From Micromonospora fulviviridis (lineage in GTDB: Bacteria; Actinomycetota; Actinomycetes; Mycobacteriales; Micromonosporaceae), in contig NZ_BMRA01000002.1 of assembly GCF_014648395.1 (NCBI RefSeq), forward strand, positions 62,001-126,000: DNA of 64,000 nt, in the 5' to 3' direction. This document shows, in pieces, positions 1-7,613 of the stretch (position 1 is its first letter; each line of letters begins with the position of its first letter). The notes under the pieces were generated by a model. It made no database searches and was not told where the DNA came from. It saw only the letters and a list, made by a program, of their open reading frames with translations. A program made the position numbers and the translations under genes.

Positions 1-1230
1 GTCGGCGGTCAGGCCCTGCCGCACGGCGAAGAGACGCCATCCCCCGTCCGCGGTCGGCACGACGTCCACGTGCGGCAGCAGCTTGCGCCCCGGCACCTTC
101 CGGCTCGCGGCGAACTCGCCGGGACGGCCCTCCTGCCAGTGCACGACCTGCCCGCCGCGCACGGCGAAGGCCGAGAGCCTACCGTCGACCCCGGGGCCGG
201 CCCAGGACCGCGAGCCGGGATAGCGCAGCGTGGTGCCGGAGGCGTTGCCACGGCCGATCAGGTCCCCGCTGACCTTTCGGTCGCCGAGGCCGGCGGGATC
301 GCCGCTCGGGCGGCTGTCGGCCCAGCCGTACACGTCCTTGTAGCGCTGCTTGCGGGCGCGCCCTTCGGGGCTGAGGTTGGACGGCCAACGCCGCACGTAG
401 TAGCCGCGGAAGGCCTCGACCGACGTGCGGGCGCCTCCCCCGCGGGCGAACCACCGGGTGGCCGCCTCGTGCGCGAACAGACCGGTGACCGTGTGGGAGA
501 TGTGATCCGAGTGGTCCCCCGAGTCCGCGTACCGCGGGTTGGCCCCGTCGTGCACCTGCAGGTCCGGGTCCGGGTCCATCGTCCAGAGCAGGGTCGGGGA
601 GAAGCGCTCCAGCAGCAGCACGAGCGACTCGATCAGGCTCTCCCGGGTGTAGCTGTGCACGCCGGACACCGGCGAGCCGAGCGGGATCATGGTCGGGTTC
701 GACTCCGCCTGCCCGGACCACAGGTGGTGCAGCGCACCGGCGCCGGGGGCGGCGCCCGCCGGGGGCGCGCACCACAGGTTGAGCGACACCAGCCGGATGT
801 GCGGGGCGTCGACCAGGATCGACACGTCCGCTTCGGCGCCATCGGCCAGAACGGTCACCTCGCGGCGCCACTTGGCGTCCCGGTCACCCAGCACCATGTC
901 CGCGTACGCGCTGCGCAGCCCGTTGAAGCGGGCGGCCGCGAAGGCTTCGAAGTTCACGGGGGCGGCGTCGTGTTCCCGGGTGCCACCCGGCGCGTTACGG
1001 CCATCGGCCTCACCCGCCGTCAGGCAGACCGTCAGGTGTTCCTCGCTGCTGCGCAGCTGGCTCACCAGCAGCGGGTTGAGGAAGTAGAGGTCGTCGTCCT
1101 GGTGCGCCATGATCGCCATCGACCGCGGCGCGCTGGCGCGCTCCGCCCGCCTCATGACGTCGCGCGGAAGGCGGACGGCGCGACGGCGGAGCGCGAGCAG
1201 CGACTCGGCCCAGTCGGGGCGATCAGGCAT
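1..1230 (-). CDS. PIG-L family deacetylase (3' end outside window)
   Basis: Likely zinc-dependent N-deacetylase of the PIG-L/LmbE family, which remove acetyl groups from GlcNAc-type sugars or conjugates. From the ATG at 1230 the frame stays open for 410 codons and runs off the window start, so the C-terminus is missing. The metal-binding motif near residue 38 reads AHQDDD instead of the classic AHPDDE, a variant I know from actinobacterial members. A second His-rich motif, GDHSDHISHTV, fits the distal metal ligand region. The start overlaps the stop of the upstream Stealth gene by 8 nt and is preceded by AGGAGAG, so the two are probably co-transcribed and act on the same envelope glycan. The substrate is unknown. 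Confidence 0.85.
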   Translation of the reverse strand, partial: MPDRPDWAESLLALRRRAVRLPRDVMRRAERASAPRSMAIMAHQDDDLYFLNPLLVSQLRSSEEHLTVCLTAGEADGRNAPGGTREHDAAPVNFEAFAAARFNGLRSAYADMVLGDRDAKWRREVTVLADGAEADVSILVDAPHIRLVSLNLWCAPPAGAAPGAGALHHLWSGQAESNPTMIPLGSPVSGVHSYTRESLIESLVLLLERFSPTLLWTMDPDPDLQVHDGANPRYADSGDHSDHISHTVTGLFAHEAATRWFARGGGARTSVEAFRGYYVRRWPSNLSPEGRARKQRYKDVYGWADSRPSGDPAGLGDRKVSGDLIGRGNASGTTLRYPGSRSWAGPGVDGRLSAFAVRGGQVVHWQEGRPGEFAASRKVPGRKLLPHVDVVPTADGGWRLFAVRQGLTAD

Positions 1231-3151
1231 CTGGCGCCTCTCCTAACGTGGCAGCGGTTCCGGTCCCGCGTGGTGGGCCGCCCTCGTCGCCGGCGGCCCG
1301 GGCGGCCGCGATGCGGACCGAGGGCAGGGTAGGCGCATCCAGCCGGGGGCTGACCCGCAGGCTGGGCGCGGCCGCCCCGTCCGTCTGCACGCCGACCCGG
1401 AGCGACGGCGTCGTCGCCGCGTCCACCTGGTTCCGGTTCCGGTCGGCGCCGCGCGCCCGCCGCCACAGCACCGAGGCCCCGATCCTCCGGCGCTCGGCGA
1501 CCACGTCGTCGGTCAACTCGAACGGCGCGGGGAAGGGCAGGTAGCGCGGCAGGAAGTCGGCCAGCATCCGCTCCTGCTCCGCGAAGGCCCCCGGATCGGA
1601 GTCGGTGTCGTTGAGGCAGAACACGTCACGGTGCCGGCGGGCCAGCAGCTCGGCGAGGCGGGCGGGTGTCGACGGGTGGCCGAGGTCCGCGTACTCGTAC
1701 TCGATCTCGCCCGGCACCGCCTGCCCGGTGAGGTAGGCCCAGTACTGGTGCAGCGAGGAGGGGATCGACAGGTCACCCTGGTGGCGGAACAGGTGTCCGG
1801 CCGTCTCCGTCACCTCCGCCTGGAGCACCTGCTCGATCTGGTACATGATGCTGCGCCGCAGCGCGAACGGCGTGTGCTTCATCTTCTGTGTGATGGTCAC
1901 ACCGAACTGCCGCTGGATGTGCCGGCGGTTGTTCTTGCCGGCGGCGTTCACCGGCGGGTCGCTCGGCCGCGCCTCGCCCAGCCCGAACTGGGCCGGGGAG
2001 AGAAAGAACTTGGCGATCCCGTTGGCGTGGAAGAAGTGCGTCGGCAGTAGCGGCCGACCCAGGAAGACGTCGTCGTTGAAATAGAGGAAGTGCTCGGCGA
2101 GCCCCGGAATCCGGTGCAGCCGGGACTCGATGGCGTGCGAGTTGAACGACGACCGAACGCCGAGGTCGGCGAAGAGGTCGGCGTGAGTCACCACGGTGAC
2201 CATGGGGTGGGTCGGGTCGAGCCAACTCGGCAGCTGGCTGTCGGTGACCAGGAAGATCTTCCGCAGCCAGGGCGCGAAGCTGTGCAGCGATCGCATCGCG
2301 TACCGCAACTCGTCACGATTGTGGTACCGCGAGGAGTTGGCGGCGACCGCGTGCCGCGCCTCGGGCATGGCCAGCGCACCCATCTTGCGGCGCAGCCATT
2401 CCGGATCCGAGCCGTCCACCCAGGTGAAGACGGCGTCGATCGGAAAGCCCACCCGGTCCGGCGCGCGCATGGTGAGATCCCGACGGGTGCGGTACGTGTG
2501 GTCGTCCGCCTCCGGAACGAAGTGGCTGATCAGCGCCGCCGCCACGCGCACCGGTTCCGCCCGTGCCGGCGCCTCGTCGACCACCGCGTTGTGTCGAGGC
2601 GCGCGAACCACGTCCCCCACCCGCGACCAGAACTCGATCTCGCAGGCGAACTGGGCGCCCAGGACCACGGCCGCCCGGACATCGGTCACCGGAAACCACA
2701 CCTGGATGACCTCGGTGGGCGCGAGGTCGGGCTGGTTCCGCCCGGGCCGCACCTCGACCACCCGGACGTGCGCGCCGGCGAGCACCGGTGCGGAGCGAAC
2801 CAGGCGGAGCACCTCGGCCCGCCGGTCCTCCAGCACCGCCACCGAGCTGCGCAGGTAGTCGTCGTTGCGCAGGCAGTGGTGGTCGATGCCGGCTGCGGCG
2901 AGGGCCGCGGTGACCGCGGTCAGGTTGCGGTGCCACATCTGCAGCGGCGTCGCCGCGGGCACGACCTCGGCCCGGGTCCGTGCGCCGCCGTCGCTGACGG
3001 TCACGAAAGAGCCGACCGGGTGCACGGTGTCACCGCCGCCCGGCAGGGTGAGGCTGCGCACGAGGCTGAGCCGCCGCTCCTGGGGCAGCAGCTTGATCAG
3101 TCGGCGCCGCGCTCCCTGCGGTAGGGTGCGGTACAGCTTGAGCGCGATCAT
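1223..3151 (-). CDS. Stealth-family sugar-1-phosphate transferase
   Basis: Protein of 642 aa with the Stealth domain set. CR1 is IDAVFTWVDGSDPEW (about 238-252). CR2 spans about 275-374 with HNRDELRYAMRSL and FLYFNDDVF. CR3 is around 405-460 (HTPFALRR, HQYWAY) and a CR4-like RHRDVFCLND lies near 490. Stealth proteins transfer hexose-1-phosphate to build phosphodiester-linked capsular or wall polysaccharides and are related to human GlcNAc-1-phosphotransferase. The last 80 residues are low-complexity and contain three related PSLRV/PSVRI units, which I do not recognise. It overlaps the PIG-L gene, suggesting a two-gene glycan operon. Start is the first ATG of the frame; no good ribosome binding site is visible, so the start is less sure than the family. 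Confidence 0.9.
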   Translation of the reverse strand: MIALKLYRTLPQGARRRLIKLLPQERRLSLVRSLTLPGGGDTVHPVGSFVTVSDGGARTRAEVVPAATPLQMWHRNLTAVTAALAAAGIDHHCLRNDDYLRSSVAVLEDRRAEVLRLVRSAPVLAGAHVRVVEVRPGRNQPDLAPTEVIQVWFPVTDVRAAVVLGAQFACEIEFWSRVGDVVRAPRHNAVVDEAPARAEPVRVAAALISHFVPEADDHTYRTRRDLTMRAPDRVGFPIDAVFTWVDGSDPEWLRRKMGALAMPEARHAVAANSSRYHNRDELRYAMRSLHSFAPWLRKIFLVTDSQLPSWLDPTHPMVTVVTHADLFADLGVRSSFNSHAIESRLHRIPGLAEHFLYFNDDVFLGRPLLPTHFFHANGIAKFFLSPAQFGLGEARPSDPPVNAAGKNNRRHIQRQFGVTITQKMKHTPFALRRSIMYQIEQVLQAEVTETAGHLFRHQGDLSIPSSLHQYWAYLTGQAVPGEIEYEYADLGHPSTPARLAELLARRHRDVFCLNDTDSDPGAFAEQERMLADFLPRYLPFPAPFELTDDVVAERRRIGASVLWRRARGADRNRNQVDAATTPSLRVGVQTDGAAAPSLRVSPRLDAPTLPSVRIAAARAAGDEGGPPRGTGTAATLGEAPDA

Positions 3152-3608
3152 AGGAGCGGACCGTCAACGCCGACGGCCGCGGCCTTCGCCGCCACGGTTC
3201 AGGACCGGTCAGGTGATGTGGGCAAGGTCCGAGTCGTTGCCCGGACAGACACCGGATCAGCACTCATCGCTGACAGCCTTTCTCATTTCTTCCCCGTTGG
3301 CCGCCGGAAAGATCCAGGGTCCAGCACGCGATATGGCGCGGAACCGAGACGTCATCACGGCAGCAAAGCGGGACATTAGCAGTCGTTCACGTCTGGAACA
3401 TCCACTGTTCATCTTTTTCCCGGCAGCATCCGAACCCTTATGCGGCATTTGGTTGCCCGGCAGACGGTTCACGTTCGGCAAGTAGGCCGTTATGGATGAC
3501 GGGCCGGTGCCGGATCGGCTGATATCCCGTCCGGGCCGTCCGCGTCCGTCCGGCCACTCCACCCGAGCCGCGGCAGTGGCCCCGCCGTACACCTGGCAGA
3601 GTGGCGGG
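3152..3608. other. AT-richer divergent spacer
   Basis: About 457 bp between the divergent Stealth and glycosylase genes. Its middle (about 3260-3500) is clearly poorer in G+C than the neighbours, with runs such as cctttctcatttcttcc. Open frames here lack the codon bias of real genes in this window. It probably carries the promoters for both flanking genes; I could not fix a clear -35/-10 pair. Confidence 0.5.
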
Positions 3609-4523
3609 GTGACCTCCCCCGCCGCCCGCCGGACGCTGCGTCCCCCGGCCGGCTACCGACTGGCCGCCTCGGTCCGGGCCCTCACCTTCAGCCCGTACGA
3701 CCCGTGCGCCCGGATCGCCGCCGGCAGCTTCTGGTGGGCCACGCGCACCCCGGCCGGTCCGGCCACCCTCGCGCTGCGCCCCGCCGCGGGTGAGCTGCTC
3801 GCCGAGGGCTACGGCCCCGGGGCGGACTGGGTGATGGAGCGGGCCGACGCGGTGGCCGGGCTCCGCGACGACCTGACCGGGTTCGCCGCGCTGGCCGGCG
3901 CGCACCCGCTGGTCGCCCGGCTGGCTCGCGAGCACCACGGGCTGCGGATGCCCGCCACCGGCCAGGTCTTCCCCCGGCTGCTGCGCGCCGTCTTCGAGCA
4001 GAAGGTCACCGGCAAGGAGGCGTACCGGGCGTACGCGGCGACCGTGCGGCACTTCCGGGAGCCGGCGCCGGGGCCGCTGCAACCGCTGCTGCTGCCGCCC
4101 GAGGCCGCCGCGGTGGCGGCCACGCCGTACTGGGTCTTCCACCCGTTCGGGGTGGAGCAGCGGCGGGCCGACACGCTGCGCCGGGCGGCCGCGGTCGCCG
4201 ACCGGCTGGAACGCTGCGCCGACGCCGCCGAGGCCACCCGCCGGCTCACCGCGATCGCCGGCATCGGGCCGTGGACCGCCGCCGAGGTGGTCCGGATCGC
4301 GTACGGGGACCCGGACGCGGTCAGCGTCGGCGACTACCACGTCCCCAACACGGTGGCCTGGGCCCTGGCCGGGGAGCCGCGCGGCGACGACGCCCGGATG
4401 CTGGCCCTGCTGGAGCCGTTCCGGGGGCACCGGGGGCGGGTCTGCGTCCTGCTGGAGGCCGCCGGCATCCAGGCCCCGAAGTACGGGCCGCGCGCCCCGA
4501 TCCGCTCCTTCGCCGGCTACTGA
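3609..4523 (+). CDS. AlkA-like DNA-3-methyladenine glycosylase
   Basis: HhH-GPD superfamily base-excision glycosylase of 304 aa, expected to remove alkylated bases from DNA. The helix-hairpin-helix is LTAIAGIGPWTAAEV, followed by SVGDYH whose Asp (residue 242) sits where AlkA has its catalytic aspartate. There is no iron-sulfur Cys cluster at the C-terminus, as in AlkA rather than MutY/Nth. I chose the GTG at 3609; the frame is open upstream to 3492, but that extension lacks similarity and coding bias. The 3' end overlaps the convergent DUF1990 gene by 7 nt. It stands alone, without an Ada-type regulator. Confidence 0.8.
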   Translation: MTSPAARRTLRPPAGYRLAASVRALTFSPYDPCARIAAGSFWWATRTPAGPATLALRPAAGELLAEGYGPGADWVMERADAVAGLRDDLTGFAALAGAHPLVARLAREHHGLRMPATGQVFPRLLRAVFEQKVTGKEAYRAYAATVRHFREPAPGPLQPLLLPPEAAAVAATPYWVFHPFGVEQRRADTLRRAAAVADRLERCADAAEATRRLTAIAGIGPWTAAEVVRIAYGDPDAVSVGDYHVPNTVAWALAGEPRGDDARMLALLEPFRGHRGRVCVLLEAAGIQAPKYGPRAPIRSFAGY

Positions 4524-5038
4524 CCGGACGTCGCCGGCGACCGGCCGGTGCAGAGCCGGCGCAGGGTCTGCCCCAGCCACCAGGCGTACGCCTGCTGGAC
4601 GGCCCGGGCGACCGGCCCGGCGGCGCGCGCGTACCACCGGCCCGGCCGGCTGAACGCGGTCACCTCGAACCAGACCCCGCCGGCGGTCCGGGTGACCAGG
4701 AACGCCTCCTCGCCGACCTCCGGGTGCCCGGGCAGGGTGCCGTAGCCGAACCCGGCCCGGTCCGGCTCGTCCACCGTCCAGACCACCTCGGCCGGGCCCC
4801 AGATCCGCAGCGGGCCGACGCCGAGCCCGGGGGTGACCCGCACGCCCGCGGCGGCGCGGGGCGCGTCGGTGCGCATGACCACACACGCGGCCCGGTGCAG
4901 CCGCCAGCCGAGCACCGCGTCGGCGGCGGTCGGGAAGGCGCCGTCGGGCAGCCGGACCCGGTGGCGCAGGTGGTGGTAGCCGGCCGGCAGGCGTCCGTCG
5001 CGGGTCGCCCCCACCTCGGGGTACGTCAGCTCGGGCAC
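4517..5038 (-). CDS. DUF1990 family protein
   Basis: About 173 aa, matching DUF1990: an N-terminal TYPEVGATRDGRLPAGYHH block, a central GPAEVVWTVDEPDRAGFGYGT block, and a C-terminal helix. This family of unknown function is common in actinobacteria and proposed to have a lipocalin- or START-like barrel. The GTG at 5038 is preferred because GGAGGAGG lies just upstream; a GTG eight codons earlier (5062) has no such site. It is convergent with the glycosylase and divergent from the GNAT gene. No catalytic residues can be named. Confidence 0.8.
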   Translation of the reverse strand: MPELTYPEVGATRDGRLPAGYHHLRHRVRLPDGAFPTAADAVLGWRLHRAACVVMRTDAPRAAAGVRVTPGLGVGPLRIWGPAEVVWTVDEPDRAGFGYGTLPGHPEVGEEAFLVTRTAGGVWFEVTAFSRPGRWYARAAGPVARAVQQAYAWWLGQTLRRLCTGRSPATSGQ

Positions 5039-5130
5039 GTCGGCCTCCTCCTCGCGGGACACCGCCAGGGTACGGCCGGGCCGGGTGGCCCGCCCGGCGC
5101 CGGCCCGCCGGGCTGTGGTGGGCTTGCCGG

Positions 5131-5622
5131 GTGACCGACGAGCTGATCCTCGCCCCGGCCGGTGTCGCGGACGCCGGCGAGATCCTCACCGTGCAGCGCG
5201 CCGCGTACCTGGTGGAGGCGCAGCGCTACCGGGACGTGTTCCTGCCCCCGCTGACCGAGACGCTGGAGGAGGTCCGCGCCGCCCTGGCCGGCCCGACCGT
5301 GGTGCTGGCCGCGCGGCTCGGGCCCCGCCTCGTCGGCTCGGTACGCGCCCGGATCGACGGCGACACGGCCCACGTCGGCCGGCTCTCGGTCGCCCCGGAC
5401 CAGCAGGGGCGCGGCATCGGTGGCCGGCTGCTCACCGCGGTGGAGGCCGCCTGCGCCGGCCGGGTGACCCGGTTCGCCCTGTTCACCGGCGCGGAGAGCG
5501 CCGAGAACCTGGGCCTGTACGCGCGGCGCGGCTACCGGGTGGTGGCGCACCGGCCGGACGAGAACGGCAACCGCCTGGCGGTGCTGGAGAAGACGGTCGA
5601 GCCGGCGGGCGGGGACGCCTGA
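5131..5622 (+). CDS. GNAT family N-acetyltransferase
   Basis: 163 aa. GNAT motif A is clear: HVGRLSVAPDQQGRGIGGRL, the acetyl-CoA pyrophosphate loop (Q/R-x-x-G-x-G/A). A motif-B-like segment (ENLGLYARRGYRVV) follows. It would acetylate a small molecule or protein amine; the substrate cannot be told from sequence. It starts with GTG at 5131 and is divergent from DUF1990, with only about 90 bp between the two starts. Confidence 0.85.
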   Translation: MTDELILAPAGVADAGEILTVQRAAYLVEAQRYRDVFLPPLTETLEEVRAALAGPTVVLAARLGPRLVGSVRARIDGDTAHVGRLSVAPDQQGRGIGGRLLTAVEAACAGRVTRFALFTGAESAENLGLYARRGYRVVAHRPDENGNRLAVLEKTVEPAGGDA

Positions 5623-5646
5623 GCGGTACCCGGGGCGCGCCGGCGG

Positions 5647-6069
5647 TCAGCCCCGCTCGCAGCGGCGCCGGAGCCCGTCGGCCTCCTGCCGCAGGTAGCG
5701 GCGGATGGTCCGGCCGAGGAGCAGCCCGACCGGCCCGGCCAGCGGCCCGGTCTGCGCCATGACCAGCTCGGCGCGGACCCGCCCGTCGTCCAGCGGGACC
5801 AGCCGGTGCTCGCCCCGGCTGTGCACGCCCGGGCTGTCGGACTCCCAGACGAAGGCGTACGGCGGGTCGATCTCGGTGACCCGCCAGACCGCCGGGCGCA
5901 GCCGGGGCTGCTCCAGCCGGGCCGACGAGCCGAGGGTGACCGGCCCGGGCGCCAGCCAGCGGGCGGACGTGACCGAGGGCGTCCACTCCGGCCAGCGCTC
6001 GACGTCGGTCTGCACGGCCCAGACCCGGTCGACGTCGGCGGCGATCTCGACGGACTCCACGAACCGCAT
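5647..6069 (-). CDS. SRPBCC (START-like) family protein
   Basis: 140 aa with the usual SRPBCC pattern: MRFVESVEIAADVDRVWAV (first strand and helix), then WPEWTPSVTSARWL, a Pro/Tyr-rich strand (PPYAFVWES) and a long C-terminal helix ending RRYLRQEADGLRRR. This fold binds hydrophobic ligands or acts as polyketide cyclase or dehydrase; the ligand is unknown. The ATG at 6069 is chosen over one seven codons upstream because GGGGAGGG is correctly spaced before it. It is convergent with the GNAT gene. Confidence 0.8.
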   Translation of the reverse strand: MRFVESVEIAADVDRVWAVQTDVERWPEWTPSVTSARWLAPGPVTLGSSARLEQPRLRPAVWRVTEIDPPYAFVWESDSPGVHSRGEHRLVPLDDGRVRAELVMAQTGPLAGPVGLLLGRTIRRYLRQEADGLRRRCERG

Positions 6070-6135
6070 GTCGCATTCCCTCCCCGGCACGATCAGGGTC
6101 AGGCTACGCCCGGGATCGACGGCGGGTGATCCCGC

Positions 6136-6381
6136 TCAGGCCGCCTCGCGGAGGTCGGCCAGGCCGACCGGGGCGTACCGCCGGAGCAGCAGCTCCAGCT
6201 CGGCCACCGAGGCCACCTCGCCGACGACGTTGGCGCCGCCGCCGTGCTCGGCCGGGTAGCGGTGCACGAGCCGGTAGCGGTAACGCCCGCGGATCAGTTC
6301 CACGCTGACCCGCCAGCGCCCGCAGCATCCGCAGCTCCACTCCGGCACGCCGGGAACCGTAGCGCTGACCTGCGGTTTCAT
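6136..6381 (-). CDS. Small Cys-containing hypothetical protein
   Basis: 81 aa, not assigned to a named family. It contains a WSCGCCGRWRVSVEL segment with three closely spaced cysteines (C-x-C-C) followed by basic and hydrophobic residues, suggesting a single metal-binding or redox centre, and a Leu-rich helix (VAELELLLRRYAPVGLADL). Two adjacent ATG codons (6384 and 6381) could serve as start. It is divergent from the DNA ligase gene about 100 bp away. Codon bias matches the neighbours, which supports it being real. Confidence 0.55.
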   Translation of the reverse strand: MKPQVSATVPGVPEWSCGCCGRWRVSVELIRGRYRYRLVHRYPAEHGGGANVVGEVASVAELELLLRRYAPVGLADLREAA

Positions 6382-6484
6382 CATCCGGTCGCGGGTGACG
6401 AAGGGGCCCGGGACGGGACACGCCGCCCGCCGCCGCCGGTGATCTGCCTCACGACCGTCGGTGGGGTCTGATTGACTGGTCGCC

Positions 6485-7594
6485 GTGGACCTGCCGATCA
6501 ATCCGCCGGTCGAGCCGATGCTGGCGAAGAGCGTGCCCCAACTGCCCACCGATCCCGGCCTGACCTACGAACCCAAGTGGGACGGCTTCCGCTGCATCAT
6601 CTTCCGCGACGGCGACGAGGTCGAGTTGGCCAGCCGCGGCGGCAAGACGATGACCCGCTACTTCCCGGAGGTGGTGGAGCAGGCACGCCGCCAGCTCCCG
6701 GAGCGGTGCGCGGTCGACGGCGAGCTGATCGTGATCCGCCGGGACGGCCCCTCGGGCCAGCCGCGGCTCGACTTCGAGCTGCTGGCCCAGCGGATCCACC
6801 CGGCCGCGTCCCGGGTGAAGCTGCTCGCCGAGACCACCCCGGCCGACTTCGTCGCCTTCGACCTGCTCGCCCTCGACGACGAGCTGCTCACCGACCAGCC
6901 CTACCCGGAGCGCCGGGGCCGGCTGGAGAAGGCGCTGGCCAAGGTCCGGCCGCCGGTGCACGTCACCCAGGTGACCACCGACCCGGCGACGGCCCGGCGC
7001 TGGTTCGACGTGTTCGAGGGCGCCGGGCTGGACGGGCTCATCGTCAAGCCGGCCGACCTGCCCTACGAGCCGGGCAAGCGGCTCATGTTCAAGGTCAAGC
7101 ACGCGCGCACCGCCGACGCGGTGGTGGCCGGCTTCCGTTGGCACAAGTCCGGGCCGGTGGTCGGCTCGCTGCTGCTCGGCCTCTACGACGACGCCGGGGT
7201 GCTGCACCACATCGGGGTCAGCTCCTCGTTCACGGCGGCCCGGCGCAAGGAGCTGCTCGACGAGCTGGAGCCCTACCGGGAGGTCGGCGGCGACCACCCG
7301 TGGGTGCACGGCGACCACGAGCGGGGGCAGCGCATCCCGGGCGGGGTGAGCCGGTGGACCGGCGGCAAGAACCTGGAGTGGGAGCCGCTGCGCCCGGAGC
7401 TGGTGGTCGAGGTGGGCTACGACGCCATGGAGGGCGACCGGCTGCGGCACACCGCCCAGTTCGTCCGCTGGCGCCCCGACCGCGATCCGCGCTCCTGCAC
7501 CTACGACCAGCTGGAGCGCCCGATCCGCTACGACGTCGACCAGGTGCTGCGCGGGGATCCAGCGGCCGTCGGCGACGAGCGCGGCCCGGCGTAG
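6485..7594 (+). CDS. ligC: ATP-dependent DNA ligase (LigC-like)
   Basis: 369 aa, the size of stand-alone actinobacterial LigC rather than the multidomain LigD. Nucleotidyl-transferase motif I is YEPKWDGFR with the AMP-accepting lysine at residue 31. Further motifs are SRGGKTMTRY, VDGELIV, VAFDLLALD, GLIVKPADLPYEPG and the MFKVKHARTADAVVAGF block, leading into an OB-fold. LigC proteins seal nicks and act in backup end joining or base-excision repair. It starts with GTG at 6485. A LigD-type polymerase gene lies 13 kb away at 20793; no Ku gene is in the window. Confidence 0.88.
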   Translation: MDLPINPPVEPMLAKSVPQLPTDPGLTYEPKWDGFRCIIFRDGDEVELASRGGKTMTRYFPEVVEQARRQLPERCAVDGELIVIRRDGPSGQPRLDFELLAQRIHPAASRVKLLAETTPADFVAFDLLALDDELLTDQPYPERRGRLEKALAKVRPPVHVTQVTTDPATARRWFDVFEGAGLDGLIVKPADLPYEPGKRLMFKVKHARTADAVVAGFRWHKSGPVVGSLLLGLYDDAGVLHHIGVSSSFTAARRKELLDELEPYREVGGDHPWVHGDHERGQRIPGGVSRWTGGKNLEWEPLRPELVVEVGYDAMEGDRLRHTAQFVRWRPDRDPRSCTYDQLERPIRYDVDQVLRGDPAAVGDERGPA

Positions 7595-7597
7595 CCT
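7592..7597 (+). promoter_or_regulatory. Candidate -10 element
   Basis: TAGCCT overlapping the end of the ligase gene, 16 nt before the hydrolase ATG at 7614. It fits the actinobacterial TANNNT -10 and would give a leader of about 10 nt. Confidence 0.4.
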
Positions 7598-7613
7598 GGC
7601 GGTCCACACGATC

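Noticed and set aside
70..1332. Long plus-strand open frame of 420 codons
   Set aside because: It is the antisense shadow of the PIG-L and Stealth genes. The minus-strand frame carries clear family motifs, this one does not.
3257..3592. 111-codon minus-strand frame in the Stealth/glycosylase spacer
   Set aside because: Composition is AT-rich without the codon bias of the window, no ribosome binding site and no known similarity.
3438..5189. 583-codon minus-strand frame across the glycosylase gene
   Set aside because: Arg/Gly/Pro-rich translation typical of antisense high-GC shadows; the glycosylase motifs are on the plus strand.
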